Shown here one piece after another: positions 52,901 through 60,574 of a stretch of DNA of 64,000 nt. Origin of the DNA: Polaribacter glomeratus. Lineage in GTDB: Bacteria > Bacteroidota > Bacteroidia > Flavobacteriales > Flavobacteriaceae. The position numbers and the translations under genes were made by a program. Position 1 is the first letter of the stretch. Every line of letters begins with the position of its first letter. The notes below the pieces were generated by a model that saw nothing but the letters and a program-made list of their open reading frames with translations, was not told the DNA's origin and did not search any database. The stretch lies in assembly GCF_002954665.1 (NCBI RefSeq), contig NZ_MSCM01000001.1:541608-605607 (forward strand), read 5' to 3'.

Positions 52901-54013
52901 TTTACGAATACCATTCAGTTTACAGTAAATTCTTTAGAGGATATTATCTATGAATTGGATGAGTTATTTACATTAAACGGAGCAATTACATCCAACAATA
53001 CCATAAATAATAGTATTAGAGGAATCGGTACTATTTTAGACAATGATGCAAAGCCTTCAGTTACAATGAATAATTCTAGAGAAGAAGAAGGCATTGATTT
53101 AGAACACACAATTAAAATAAGTAACCCAAGTTCTACACCCATCATTATAGAAATTAATACAAGTGATAACCTTGCTATAAGTCCAGATGATTATACTTCA
53201 ATTTTAGAAAGCTTAACCATTAATGGCACCGTAAATCCAAACAATGCAAACACACAAATTTCATTTAGTATTGCTACAAAAACTGATAATTTAAACGAGT
53301 TAGAAGAAGAAAATTTAAATGTAATTGGTGTCGTTACAACAAATAATATTGGCGCTCAAGATTTAAATAAAACAGGTGTAATTTTAGATATTGATCCAAA
53401 TCCGTTAGTGGATATTCAAGATATAACTGTTGTTGAAGGTGGTGTTTTAGTGTTTACAATCAGGCTTTTAAATGCAGATTTACAACCGATGCAAAATTAT
53501 CGTCCAATAAATTTTATTTTAGAAACTTTAGACGATACTGCAAATGCAAATGAAGATTACAAACCGATTGCTATATTTACGAATATTCCCGCTTTCACTT
53601 CTTCGATAATTCAAGCTGTAGAAACCTTAGAAGATGCGTTAAACGAAGACACAGAAACACTAATTTTGCAAGCGACTACAAACCTATCAAATGTATCAAA
53701 TACATTTATACCAGCGGGAATAGGTTTTATTAAAGACAATGATTATCCTAATTTATTTTCACCAAATTCTGATGGTAAAAGCGATTTATTTAAAATATCT
53801 GGTATTGAAGAGTATGCAAATTTTAAACTAAATATTGTTGATCGTTGGGGAAATGAAGTATACAACTATACTAATAATGGCAGGGTAAACCCAATTTGGT
53901 GGGATGGAACTCGCAATGGAAATCCCGTTCCGGCTGGTGTTTATTTTTACACGTTAGATTTTAATGACGGAACTACAAAGCCAATTAGAAATTTTATAGA
54001 ATTGATAAGATGA
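49931..54013 (+). CDS. Large type IX-secreted adhesin-like protein, 1360 aa
   Basis: Signal peptide at 1-21 (MKKRHFIVLFFFLTFLQFLTAQ). A cadherin/tandem-95-like opening follows (VLVNDSDADPDDILTVSAF), then DUF11/CARDB-like repeats (EVTFQITIKNTSESVQLENL). Calcium-binding thrombospondin type-3 repeats lie at about 640-890 (DTDNDGIINSIDIDDDNDTI, DFDSDGVPNHFDLDSDNDGI). Three Calx-beta-type domains at about 915-1270 begin near NVIATEGEDFVF, SREEEGIDLEH and ITVVEGGVLVF. The C-terminus is a gliding-motility-type (type B) T9SS sorting domain: LFSPNSDGKSDLFKISG, LNIVDRWGNEVYNY, PVPAGVYFYTLDF. It is exported by T9SS to the cell surface or outside. The stop overlaps the PorP/SprF gene (ATGA). Confidence 0.93.
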   Translation: MKKRHFIVLFFFLTFLQFLTAQVPPFAQVDYDTAEVNTTLNVAAPGVLVNDSDADPDDILTVSAFNVNGISYVASQLAVLAEGSITINTDGSYTFIPFLNYTGNVPTIIYTVSDGTFTTTANLLLTVEHIDNLLDISPFSSCNQGFTANGEYKLRYTVVLKNKSTARDYHPSSLIKNIDLTSNLQSTFGNGCVVGVDGVEIYNNNFTPDYINDTGYPREFTGAATNSNFLNVTSNSIFNADAIANLTLYPRQNIVVVFCVTVNPFCNGRPNPTPSGAGIDFDSTINVTSDRGNDSDGFTLTDFHTTEAVIAAGLHVPKFNDLLDPPGTINSDGTYDYINTVIITNEGTSTANNVNYNMGLGSFLDNGITFQELKVNQVSGPNVLVNTAFNGDTSSTLLMPNTSLAPGQTIILEVFYLIEPYSSTNYSYFYQNDKSQTQGGLDGFDETTTSNKRLNSFVVWSDNLGNHLDRYYKSNSPTEIVSSSLQCDCTRASMRFLFTSSSSTNKIISEVKKAPNTILEQEEVTFQITIKNTSESVQLENLQLKDDLTNICGGNIISVTKPFIQKSSATTNPILNVDFDGSSDSSFFDGTSGLLKVNETITIQFSVVYSESCIGINTAFFTSTVPLGDPTESFGSVIVNASTDTDNDGIINSIDIDDDNDTILDTLEYNGLNPLDDDDADFIPNYRDTDFGADANGDGIVDIFDFDSDGVPNHFDLDSDNDGILDIVEAGNAIKDTNNNGATNNAVGANGLDNALENNDSPNASINYTIPNTDANGNPNYLDIDADGDGIVDNIEAQLTENYKPLSGTVSSTGIDTAYPNGINPTDTDNDTIFDYIDLNSDNDIRDDRIEGWDTNSDGIAETIAFNLDADNDGLDDAFDRNRNLVNPTNGQVPTDFPNIDNIDNPERDWREILAIIVVIDNVIATEGEDFVFTLKLVTKNDNSILIESASPIDINLSTINGTDTTNVYDVATSPFDYSGFTNTTFTIPPFTNTIQFTVNSLEDIIYELDELFTLNGAITSNNTINNSIRGIGTILDNDAKPSVTMNNSREEEGIDLEHTIKISNPSSTPIIIEINTSDNLAISPDDYTSILESLTINGTVNPNNANTQISFSIATKTDNLNELEEENLNVIGVVTTNNIGAQDLNKTGVILDIDPNPLVDIQDITVVEGGVLVFTIRLLNADLQPMQNYRPINFILETLDDTANANEDYKPIAIFTNIPAFTSSIIQAVETLEDALNEDTETLILQATTNLSNVSNTFIPAGIGFIKDNDYPNLFSPNSDGKSDLFKISGIEEYANFKLNIVDRWGNEVYNYTNNGRVNPIWWDGTRNGNPVPAGVYFYTLDFNDGTTKPIRNFIELIR

Positions 54014-54978
54014 TACGAACTAATAACGATATTGTCTTTAAAATTAAAAACGCTAAAACTCATTGGTTTAAAACTTGGGCAATAGTATTCATTTTTACTT
54101 TTAGTTTATATACGGATGCACAACAAGTACCCAACTATACACAATATTTATACAATATGCAGATTATAAATCCTGCATACGTTGGTTCTAGAGCAGAATT
54201 AAGCATGTCTGTATTGTCAAGAGATCAATGGGTAGGTGTAGCGGGTGCGCCAGTTACTAGAACTTTTTCCGTAAACGGAAGAACAAGTATGGGCCTAGGT
54301 TTTGGTGCTACCGTTGTAAATGACAAAATAGGTTTATCAGAAAGTACAAATGTAAATATCGATGCTTCTTACACAATTGTAACATCAGAATATGGTAGAC
54401 TAGCCGTTGGATTAAAAAGCGGAATTACTTTTTACAGTAATAATTTGGCAAACGGAATTACACCAGATAATGACATATACGCTTCTGCAACAGGTAGTTT
54501 CCCCAATGTAGGATTTGGTACTTTTTATTATAATAGAAAATTTTATGTAGGTTTATCTTTGCCTTATTTGTTAGAAACGCCACAATTTTACACCCAAGAA
54601 AATATTGATAATGGTAAAATTGCAACAAATGCAAACTATTTTTTTTCAACAGGCGCTTTGTTTATACTAACAGAAGATTTGCTATTTAAACCATCAACAA
54701 TGGTGAGATACGCTCCTAATTTACCTATTTCTGTAGACATTAATTCTAATTTTTTGTACAAAGAAATTATAGAAGCAGGGTTGTCTTATCGCTATGAAAA
54801 CTCAGTTAGTGCGTTATTTGCACTTATCATTAATGAGAAATATAGAGTAGGATACGCGTATGATTATAAATTATCAACACTTGGTGGTAATTTAAGTTCT
54901 CATGAAATTATTTTCCATTTAGATTTAAATTTAAACAGAAATTCGAGATGGTTGCTTCACAACAAGTGTTATTTTTAA
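54010..54978 (+). CDS. PorP/SprF family type IX secretion membrane protein
   Basis: A 322-residue outer membrane beta-barrel of the PorP/SprF family: after an N-terminal hydrophobic segment (TWAIVFIFTFSLYTDAQQ) comes the hallmark VPNYTQYLYNMQIINPAYVGSRAELSMSVLSRDQWVGVAGAPVTRTFSVNG, then the barrel strands ending SHEIIFHLDLNLNRN. Such proteins are encoded next to type B CTD adhesins and are needed for secretion or surface attachment of their partner. The 4-bp overlap with the adhesin gene supports that pairing. Confidence 0.94.
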   Translation: MIRTNNDIVFKIKNAKTHWFKTWAIVFIFTFSLYTDAQQVPNYTQYLYNMQIINPAYVGSRAELSMSVLSRDQWVGVAGAPVTRTFSVNGRTSMGLGFGATVVNDKIGLSESTNVNIDASYTIVTSEYGRLAVGLKSGITFYSNNLANGITPDNDIYASATGSFPNVGFGTFYYNRKFYVGLSLPYLLETPQFYTQENIDNGKIATNANYFFSTGALFILTEDLLFKPSTMVRYAPNLPISVDINSNFLYKEIIEAGLSYRYENSVSALFALIINEKYRVGYAYDYKLSTLGGNLSSHEIIFHLDLNLNRNSRWLLHNKCYF

Positions 54979-54985
54979 GAAATAG

Positions 54986-55615
54986 CTAGATTAACGTTTT
55001 AACTTCAGAAAAAATTAAATAAACTTCAGCAGCAATTTGTTGGCTCGTTTCTAAATAGGTTTCTTCTTGTATATCAGATCCATCAGCATGTTTTGGATCT
55101 ACAAAAGGCAAATGAAAACGGTGACTTGCAGTTGGTATAAATGGGCAATTTACATCCGCATTATTGCACGTTGTAATTGCCATAAAAGGTTCTTTATTTA
55201 TAGGATCGCTATAAAATTTAGAAAAACCCAAAACAGCTTTTTTTGTCCCTTTAAAAGAAATTTGATAAGTAGGATTTTGATGAGAAAAATCTGTTAACTG
55301 AAACTCAAAACCAACTTTTTGAAGGGTTTTTACCGTATTTCTATAAAAAGCGGTTACTTCTGTTCCGCCAGAAAAAGCATTGATATTCAGTTTAAAATAA
55401 TGAGCGGCATAAAAACTCCAAACTTGCCCTAATTGACTTCTTCTTGAATTGTGAGTACATATAAAATTAAGGTTAACTTCTTTATTTAAAGTGTATTCTT
55501 TCGCAATTGCATCAGAAATTTTAAGTAAAAGTATTTTTCTTTCATCAGAAATTATTGCTTTTTTATAAGCGTTTACAAAAAAGTTTTCTAAAGAAATTGT
55601 TGAAGAGATAAGCAT
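54986..55615 (-). CDS. Low-molecular-weight phosphatase/ArsC-like protein
   Basis: A 209-residue LMW protein-tyrosine-phosphatase-fold protein with the P-loop NFICTHNSRRSQLGQ (C-x5-R-S) at about 49-63. It is the arsenate reductase-like branch, with a long C-terminal half containing further Cys (ITTCNNADVNCPFIP). The C-terminal CNNADVNC pair could act as redox partner for the P-loop Cys, as in thioredoxin-coupled ArsC, so it may reduce arsenate or be a related thiol phosphatase. The gene converges with the PorP/SprF gene; no ars genes are nearby. Confidence 0.85.
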   Translation of the reverse strand: MLISSTISLENFFVNAYKKAIISDERKILLLKISDAIAKEYTLNKEVNLNFICTHNSRRSQLGQVWSFYAAHYFKLNINAFSGGTEVTAFYRNTVKTLQKVGFEFQLTDFSHQNPTYQISFKGTKKAVLGFSKFYSDPINKEPFMAITTCNNADVNCPFIPTASHRFHLPFVDPKHADGSDIQEETYLETSQQIAAEVYLIFSEVKTLI

Positions 55616-55629
55616 CTTGTTATTTTTGA

Positions 55630-55658
55630 TTGCAAGTTAAGGAAATAAAGTATTTTTG
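55630..55658 (+). promoter_or_regulatory. Promoter of the Smr gene
   Basis: TTG (55630-55632), 18 bp and TATTTTTG (55651-55658) fit the Bacteroidota -33/-7 pattern, 22 bp before the ATG. Confidence 0.65.
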
Positions 55659-55679
55659 TAAATTAAAATTAAGTTAAGA

Positions 55680-56228
55680 ATGCGTTTAGAAATTGGTCAT
55701 AAAGTTGCTGTTTTAGATGATGTTTTAAAAGGAATCGTAACCAATGTAAACGGTGGCATAGTTTCTATTAAAACTACAGATGGAATGATTTTTAATTTTC
55801 ATGAATCAGAATTGGTTAAAATTGGTAAGGAACAAGATGAGTTAAGTAAGTTTTCTGATATAAACAACGATCTTTTAAAAGAGAAAATGATATCTAATAA
55901 GCCTAAAAAAAGCTTTTTTCAAAAAGAAAAACACGAAGTTATTTTAGAGGTTGATTTGCATATTAATAAGTTAGTAAAGTCTGTAAGAGGTTTGGATAAT
56001 TATGACATGTTAAACCTGCAATTAGATACAGCAAAAAGTAAAGTTGAGTTTGCTATTAGTAAAAGAATTTCTAAAATTGTCTTTATTCATGGAGTTGGCG
56101 AAGGAGTTTTAAAATCTGAACTACATTATTTACTTAATAAATATCCGGTGAGATATTATGATGCTTCCTACAAAAAATATGGTCTAGGAGCTACAGAAGT
56201 GTACGTTTTTCAGAATCCTACAGAGTAG
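55680..56228 (+). CDS. Smr/MutS2-C-like domain protein
   Basis: A 182-residue protein. The N-terminal 60 residues (IGHKVAVLDDVLKGIVTNVNGGIVSIKTTDGMIFNFHESELVKIG) form a small beta domain like the MutS2 KOW-type region. The C-terminal Smr domain reads EVDLHINKLVKSVRGLDNYDMLNLQLDTAKSKVEFAI, ISKIVFIHGVGEGVLKSELHYLL and VRYYDASYKKYGLGATEVYV, with the DLH and HGVGEG signatures of Smr endonucleases. A role in nucleic acid cleavage or ribosome rescue is plausible; the in vivo job is unknown. It is monocistronic and followed by two minisatellites. Confidence 0.88.
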   Translation: MRLEIGHKVAVLDDVLKGIVTNVNGGIVSIKTTDGMIFNFHESELVKIGKEQDELSKFSDINNDLLKEKMISNKPKKSFFQKEKHEVILEVDLHINKLVKSVRGLDNYDMLNLQLDTAKSKVEFAISKRISKIVFIHGVGEGVLKSELHYLLNKYPVRYYDASYKKYGLGATEVYVFQNPTE

Positions 56229-56268
56229 GAAAGTAGAGGGTTTTTATACTGATACTAATTAAGGAAAT

Positions 56269-56331
56269 AAGAAACAAGAGACAAGAAACAAGAAACAAGA
56301 AACAAGAAAGAAGAAAGAAGAAAGAAGAAAA
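56269..56331. repeat. Heptamer minisatellite 1 (AAGAAAC-type, 9 units)
   Basis: Nine 7-bp units (five AAGAAAC-like including one AAGAGAC, then three AAGAAAG and one AAGAAAA) in the gap behind the Smr gene. They differ by one base from the second tract. Confidence 0.9.
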
Positions 56332-56385
56332 AGAGACTAAAGCTATGTTTTTCTATGTGCTTATATGGTCGTTTTTTTAATTTTA

Positions 56386-56448
56386 GGAAACAGGAAACAG
56401 GAAACAGGAAACAGGAAACAGGAAACAGGAAACAGGAAACAGGAAACA
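56386..56448. repeat. Heptamer minisatellite 2 (GGAAACA, 9 perfect units)
   Basis: Nine uninterrupted copies of GGAAACA, starting 54 bp after the first tract. An open frame across it on the minus strand encodes repeated FPVSCFL but is an artefact of the repeat. Confidence 0.95.
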
Positions 56449-56576
56449 AGAAAAGCTGATTTTTATTTTTACTTTAGTATCCTTGAAAATCCGTGTCATT
56501 AAATAGTTCTTAATTTCGTTTTTTTTAGTTAGCTCGTATTCCTTAAAACTTCCCTAATAAAACGTATTTTTGTAAC

Positions 56577-57710
56577 ATGAAAGCTATTTATTTAGACAAC
56601 GCCGCTACTACAAAAATTGATATTGAGGTTTTAGAATTAATGCATATTTCGATGCAAGAAAATTTTGGAAATCCTTCTTCTACCCATCAATTTGGACGAA
56701 AAGCAAAATCAGCCGTTGAAACTGCTAGAAAAAATATTGCAAAACATTTTAACGTAACCGCACCAGAAATTATTTTTACGGCTGGCGGAACCGAAGCCGA
56801 CAATCTAATTCTAAATAATGCCGTTTTAAATTTAGGCGTTCAAAGAATTATAACCTCAAAAATTGAACATCATGCGGTTTTACATACTGCGGAGTTTCTT
56901 CAAAGAACTCAAAATATCATTTTAGATTTTGTACATGTCGATGAATTTGGAGTTATAGATTTAAATCATTTAGAAGAGCTTTTAGCTGCTTCGGATAAAA
57001 AAACCTTGGTTAGTTTAATGCACATCAACAATGAAATTGGTAACATTTTACCTGTGGATGAAATTTGTGTTTTATGCAAAAAATATAATGCTTTATTTCA
57101 TTCTGATACCGTGCAAGTAATTGGGCATTATGCGCTAGATTTACAGAAATATCCACTAGATTTTTTCGTTGCAAGCGCTCATAAATTCCACGGACCAAAA
57201 GGAGTTGGATTTGCTTTTTTTAAAAAAGGATTCGGAGTTTTACCAATGTTTTATGGCGGTGATCAAGAAAGAGGAGCGAGGTCTAGTACAGAAAATGTGC
57301 ACTCCATTTTAGGAATGGATAAAGCGCTAACTATTGCAATGAATAATCTTAAAAGTGATACAAAATATATAGAAAACCTAAAACATTATTTTAGTACTGA
57401 ATTGCAAAATATATCTTCGGATATTCAGTTTAACGGACGTTCATCAGACTTTGAAAAAAGTAGTTATACTATTTTAAACGTTCGTTTTCCTGTTAAAAAT
57501 GATATGCTTTTGTTTAGTTTAGATATGGCAGGAATTGCTGTTTCAGGAGGTTCTGCTTGTCAAAGTGGAAGCAATAAAGGTTCTCATGTATTGGCAGAAA
57601 TTTTAAAGGATCAAGAAGCAGATAAAACGTCTGTTCGTTTTTCTTTTTCAAAATTCACCACAAAAGAAGAAATTGATACTACTATTATAAAATTAAAAGA
57701 GCTGCTTTAA
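56577..57710 (+). CDS. Cysteine desulfurase (IscS/NifS-like)
   Basis: A 377-residue PLP enzyme: MKAIYLDNAATTKIDIEVL, FGNPSSTHQFGRKAKSAVE, FTAGGTEADNLIL, SKIEHHAVLHTAEFL, FHSDTVQVIGHY, the PLP Lys in SAHKFHGPKGVGFAFF (about 203), GGDQERGARSSTENV, and the catalytic Cys in VSGGSACQSGSNKGSHVL (about 328). It releases sulfur from cysteine for Fe-S or thio-cofactor assembly. TATTTTTG lies only 5 bp before the ATG and is probably too close to be the promoter unless the mRNA is leaderless. It ends at a strong bidirectional terminator. Confidence 0.95.
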   Translation: MKAIYLDNAATTKIDIEVLELMHISMQENFGNPSSTHQFGRKAKSAVETARKNIAKHFNVTAPEIIFTAGGTEADNLILNNAVLNLGVQRIITSKIEHHAVLHTAEFLQRTQNIILDFVHVDEFGVIDLNHLEELLAASDKKTLVSLMHINNEIGNILPVDEICVLCKKYNALFHSDTVQVIGHYALDLQKYPLDFFVASAHKFHGPKGVGFAFFKKGFGVLPMFYGGDQERGARSSTENVHSILGMDKALTIAMNNLKSDTKYIENLKHYFSTELQNISSDIQFNGRSSDFEKSSYTILNVRFPVKNDMLLFSLDMAGIAVSGGSACQSGSNKGSHVLAEILKDQEADKTSVRFSFSKFTTKEEIDTTIIKLKELL

Positions 57711-57724
57711 AAGCAGCTCTTTTT
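57695..57724. terminator. Bidirectional terminator between desulfurase and amylase genes
   Basis: The hairpin AAAAGAGCTGCTTT / AAAGCAGCTCTTTT overlaps the desulfurase stop codon, with T-rich ends on both strands, so it can stop both converging transcripts. Confidence 0.85.
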
Positions 57725-57744
57725 GTAATGTATTTCAAAATTAA

Positions 57745-60507
57745 TTACTCAATAATTAATTTTTTATAAGATTTACCCTCTTTATTACTCGCTTTTAAAA
57801 GGTAAAATCCTCTTTTAATGCCTTTAACAGAAAATGAAGAATTCGCATTAAAATCGCCAGAAAACTCTTTTATTTTTTTACCGTTTACATCATAAATTAT
57901 AATGTTGTTGGTTGCAATATTTACTTTAAACGAGCTTCTCACCGGATTTGGATATACGACAATGTCATCATTCAAAAATAAATCATCGTTTGATAAAGTT
58001 GCTGCAGTATTCGCGTAGATTTTAAATTCACCAGGCGCTAAAGAAATTAAACTATTTGTATTGCTAACATTTATAGTTTGATTGTTATTTAAAACATCAT
58101 ACCAAGTGCCCGTTTTTTGAAAAACAGGATTTATATTCTGAGTAGTAATTCCGAAATTACCAATAATATTGATGTATTGAATATCCGCTGCAGCGGTGCT
58201 CGTTAATTGAATTTTCTTTAATCCGTTGGTATTTGCTAAATCAATAGTAAAATCTGAAGTTTCAAAAATGTCATACTTCAATTTTAATTGGATTAACTTA
58301 TTCCAAGTATTATAAACGTTTTTTCTTTCTTGAACCTCAAAATAATCCCATTTAATTGGTTTGTTTCCAATTCTGCCGTTATAATCGATACTAAAATCGT
58401 ATCCTAATTCTCCAAACTGCCAAATCATTTTTGGTCCAGGAACTGTAAAATAAAATGCGCCTGCTAATTCTTGTCTTTTTAATGCAGTTGCTAAGGTTTT
58501 GATATTATAAGTACTTGTTGCTTTACCAGCCGTTAAACTTTCTACCATTAAGCGCTCTTCGTCATGACTCTCCATGTAGCTAATATTTGCTGGAACTGGC
58601 CAATTTCTATTTTTGTATGAAACATTAGAGAAATTTGACTGACTTGTATTTCCAGCCGCAGCTTGTCTATAGTTATAGTTTTGATTTCCCCAAAGCATAA
58701 TTCCTTTTCCTTCGGATAATCTATAATTTACCCATTCTAATTCTTCTGTATTTCCTCCTAAATGTTCGAAAATTACATAAAAATTTGAATCGATTTCCCA
58801 CTGATTATCTGCATATCCTTTTAAAATAGCAACTCTATCTGCTTGATAATTTCCGGTACAACCTTCGTCGTTAGCAGTACAATTTTGAGTAAACCCTTTT
58901 GTTAAATCCCATCTAAAACCATCAATTTTAAATTCATCAATCCAATATTGAGAAACTCTTTTTATATAGTCTTTAGTAGCTTGTTTAGAGTGATTTAAAT
59001 CGTTAAAAACACTATAAGAATGTGTAGCAGTTTGATTAAAAAACGGACTATCAGCACTTGCCTGTCCGCCATAACCACCATTATCGGTATTGTACATTCT
59101 GTAATATGGGTTTTGCCCACTTGCATGATTGTAAACTACATCTAAAATTACTGCAATTCCGCGTTTGTGACATTCATCAATTAATTGTTTAAAAGAAGCA
59201 ATGTTACCATAATACTTGTCTAAAGCCATATGAAAAGACGGGTTATATCCCCAAGATTCATTGCCATCAAATTCGTTTACTGGCATAAATTCAATAGCAT
59301 TTACACCTAATTCTTGTAAGTAATTTAGTCGATTTTTTACAGCATCAAAACTATGAAGCGCATCAAAATCGCGTATTAATAATTCGTAGATTACTAAATC
59401 TGTTTTTTTAGGTTTTTGAAAATTGGTATTTTGCCAAGCGTAAGAAGCATCACCCGTTCTTAATAACGTAACAGCATGATTTGTTTTACCTGCGGGATAA
59501 CTTGGTAAATTTGGATAGGTAGTTGCGTTGATATATTGATCATTATTTTCTGTTAAAACAATGGTAGAATAGGGGTCTGCAACTCTTAAGTCCGCATTAA
59601 TAATATATTGATACGTATAATCTGTTTGAGGCGATAAACCAGTTAGTTCAATCCAAAAACGGTTTTTTGCTGTATCTTTTTTTAGTAAATAGGTATTATT
59701 TATTTCCCAATTATTAAAACTACCAATTACGTGGATAAATTCTTTGTTAGGCGCGTAAAAAACTAAAGTTGCTTTGGTATTGTCTGTTGGATTTAAATTT
59801 AATCCGTCTTTCATTCCCGCAGGAACAGCAGCTTCTACATTTGTAGGTTTTACAATTGCATTAAAAGTTTTGCTTACAGTTTGTCCGTTATTTGTAGCTT
59901 CTAAAACAAAAGTGGTGTTTTGAGTAATAGTAGGAGAAAAGCTATATGTTGTTAAGTTTGTTTTTTGGTTTATTGAAGAACCATTTGCTTTTAAATTAAA
60001 GTTAGCAGGTAAAGAGGTTGCTGCACTAATAGGAAGTGTTTCTCCTGAATTTAGAATAGAAGTAGTGTTTGTTGGCGAGTTTAAAGTTAATTGAAAAGCA
60101 CCAACTTGGTATATTTGATCTTGAGATTTTTTATCTCCAGTTCCGTTTTTTGCTTTTATCAACATTCCAATACTACCAATATTTGTTCTATTGTAAAGGG
60201 AGGTAGGTTTAAAAGTAATAGAAAAAGTACCATTACCGTTGTTAATTAATTTTTGTGTTTCATTAGAGTTTGTCCACGTTCCGTTAGTAGGAGAATCAAT
60301 AGAATTTATATCATTTTCGTCATAAGACCAGGCCCATAAATAAATATCGGAAACGCCCCAAGAAGCAGTTGTTACATTTGAAACTGTTATGGTAATAGTG
60401 TTTGTTTCTTCGAAAGTAGCAGGAGAAACGTTAAAAGTAACATTTTGAACTTGACTAAAACCGAATGAAGTAATACATAATAAAACGAGTAAAGTAATTT
60501 TTTTCAT
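57745..60507 (-). CDS. Secreted GH13 alpha-amylase with T9SS sorting domain
   Basis: A 920-residue protein. Signal peptide MKKITLLVLLCITSFGFSQ. Ig/DUF4961-like N-terminal domains are followed by a CBM48-like module at about 240-310 (LVFYAPNKEFIHVIGSFNNWEI). The GH13 barrel has DVVYNHASG (region I), GFRWDLTKGF with the nucleophile Asp at about 535, FEHLGG with the acid Glu at about 578, and MESHDEERL with the third Asp at about 648. The C-terminal type A T9SS signal is YPNPVRSSFKVNIATNN...GFYLLK. It cuts starch or glycogen outside the cell or on its surface. It follows susF with a terminator between, so transcription may be attenuated. End of the starch locus. Confidence 0.93.
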   Translation of the reverse strand: MKKITLLVLLCITSFGFSQVQNVTFNVSPATFEETNTITITVSNVTTASWGVSDIYLWAWSYDENDINSIDSPTNGTWTNSNETQKLINNGNGTFSITFKPTSLYNRTNIGSIGMLIKAKNGTGDKKSQDQIYQVGAFQLTLNSPTNTTSILNSGETLPISAATSLPANFNLKANGSSINQKTNLTTYSFSPTITQNTTFVLEATNNGQTVSKTFNAIVKPTNVEAAVPAGMKDGLNLNPTDNTKATLVFYAPNKEFIHVIGSFNNWEINNTYLLKKDTAKNRFWIELTGLSPQTDYTYQYIINADLRVADPYSTIVLTENNDQYINATTYPNLPSYPAGKTNHAVTLLRTGDASYAWQNTNFQKPKKTDLVIYELLIRDFDALHSFDAVKNRLNYLQELGVNAIEFMPVNEFDGNESWGYNPSFHMALDKYYGNIASFKQLIDECHKRGIAVILDVVYNHASGQNPYYRMYNTDNGGYGGQASADSPFFNQTATHSYSVFNDLNHSKQATKDYIKRVSQYWIDEFKIDGFRWDLTKGFTQNCTANDEGCTGNYQADRVAILKGYADNQWEIDSNFYVIFEHLGGNTEELEWVNYRLSEGKGIMLWGNQNYNYRQAAAGNTSQSNFSNVSYKNRNWPVPANISYMESHDEERLMVESLTAGKATSTYNIKTLATALKRQELAGAFYFTVPGPKMIWQFGELGYDFSIDYNGRIGNKPIKWDYFEVQERKNVYNTWNKLIQLKLKYDIFETSDFTIDLANTNGLKKIQLTSTAAADIQYINIIGNFGITTQNINPVFQKTGTWYDVLNNNQTINVSNTNSLISLAPGEFKIYANTAATLSNDDLFLNDDIVVYPNPVRSSFKVNIATNNIIIYDVNGKKIKEFSGDFNANSSFSVKGIKRGFYLLKASNKEGKSYKKLIIE

Positions 60508-60520
60508 TTGATTAGGGTTT

Positions 60521-60557
60521 TAAAAAACAAGAGCTATCGTTTATAGATAGCTCTTGT
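60521..60557 (-). terminator. Terminator between susF and amylase genes
   Basis: The arms 60527-60538 and 60546-60557 (12 bp, perfect) are followed on the minus strand by six T, 18 bp behind the susF stop. Confidence 0.9.
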
Positions 60558-60574
60558 AAAATTTATATTAAAAT

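Noticed and set aside
56255..56449. Minus-strand frame encoding FPVSCFL repeats
   Set aside because: Produced by the heptamer minisatellite; 7-bp units stay open in this frame by chance and there is no start context or homology.
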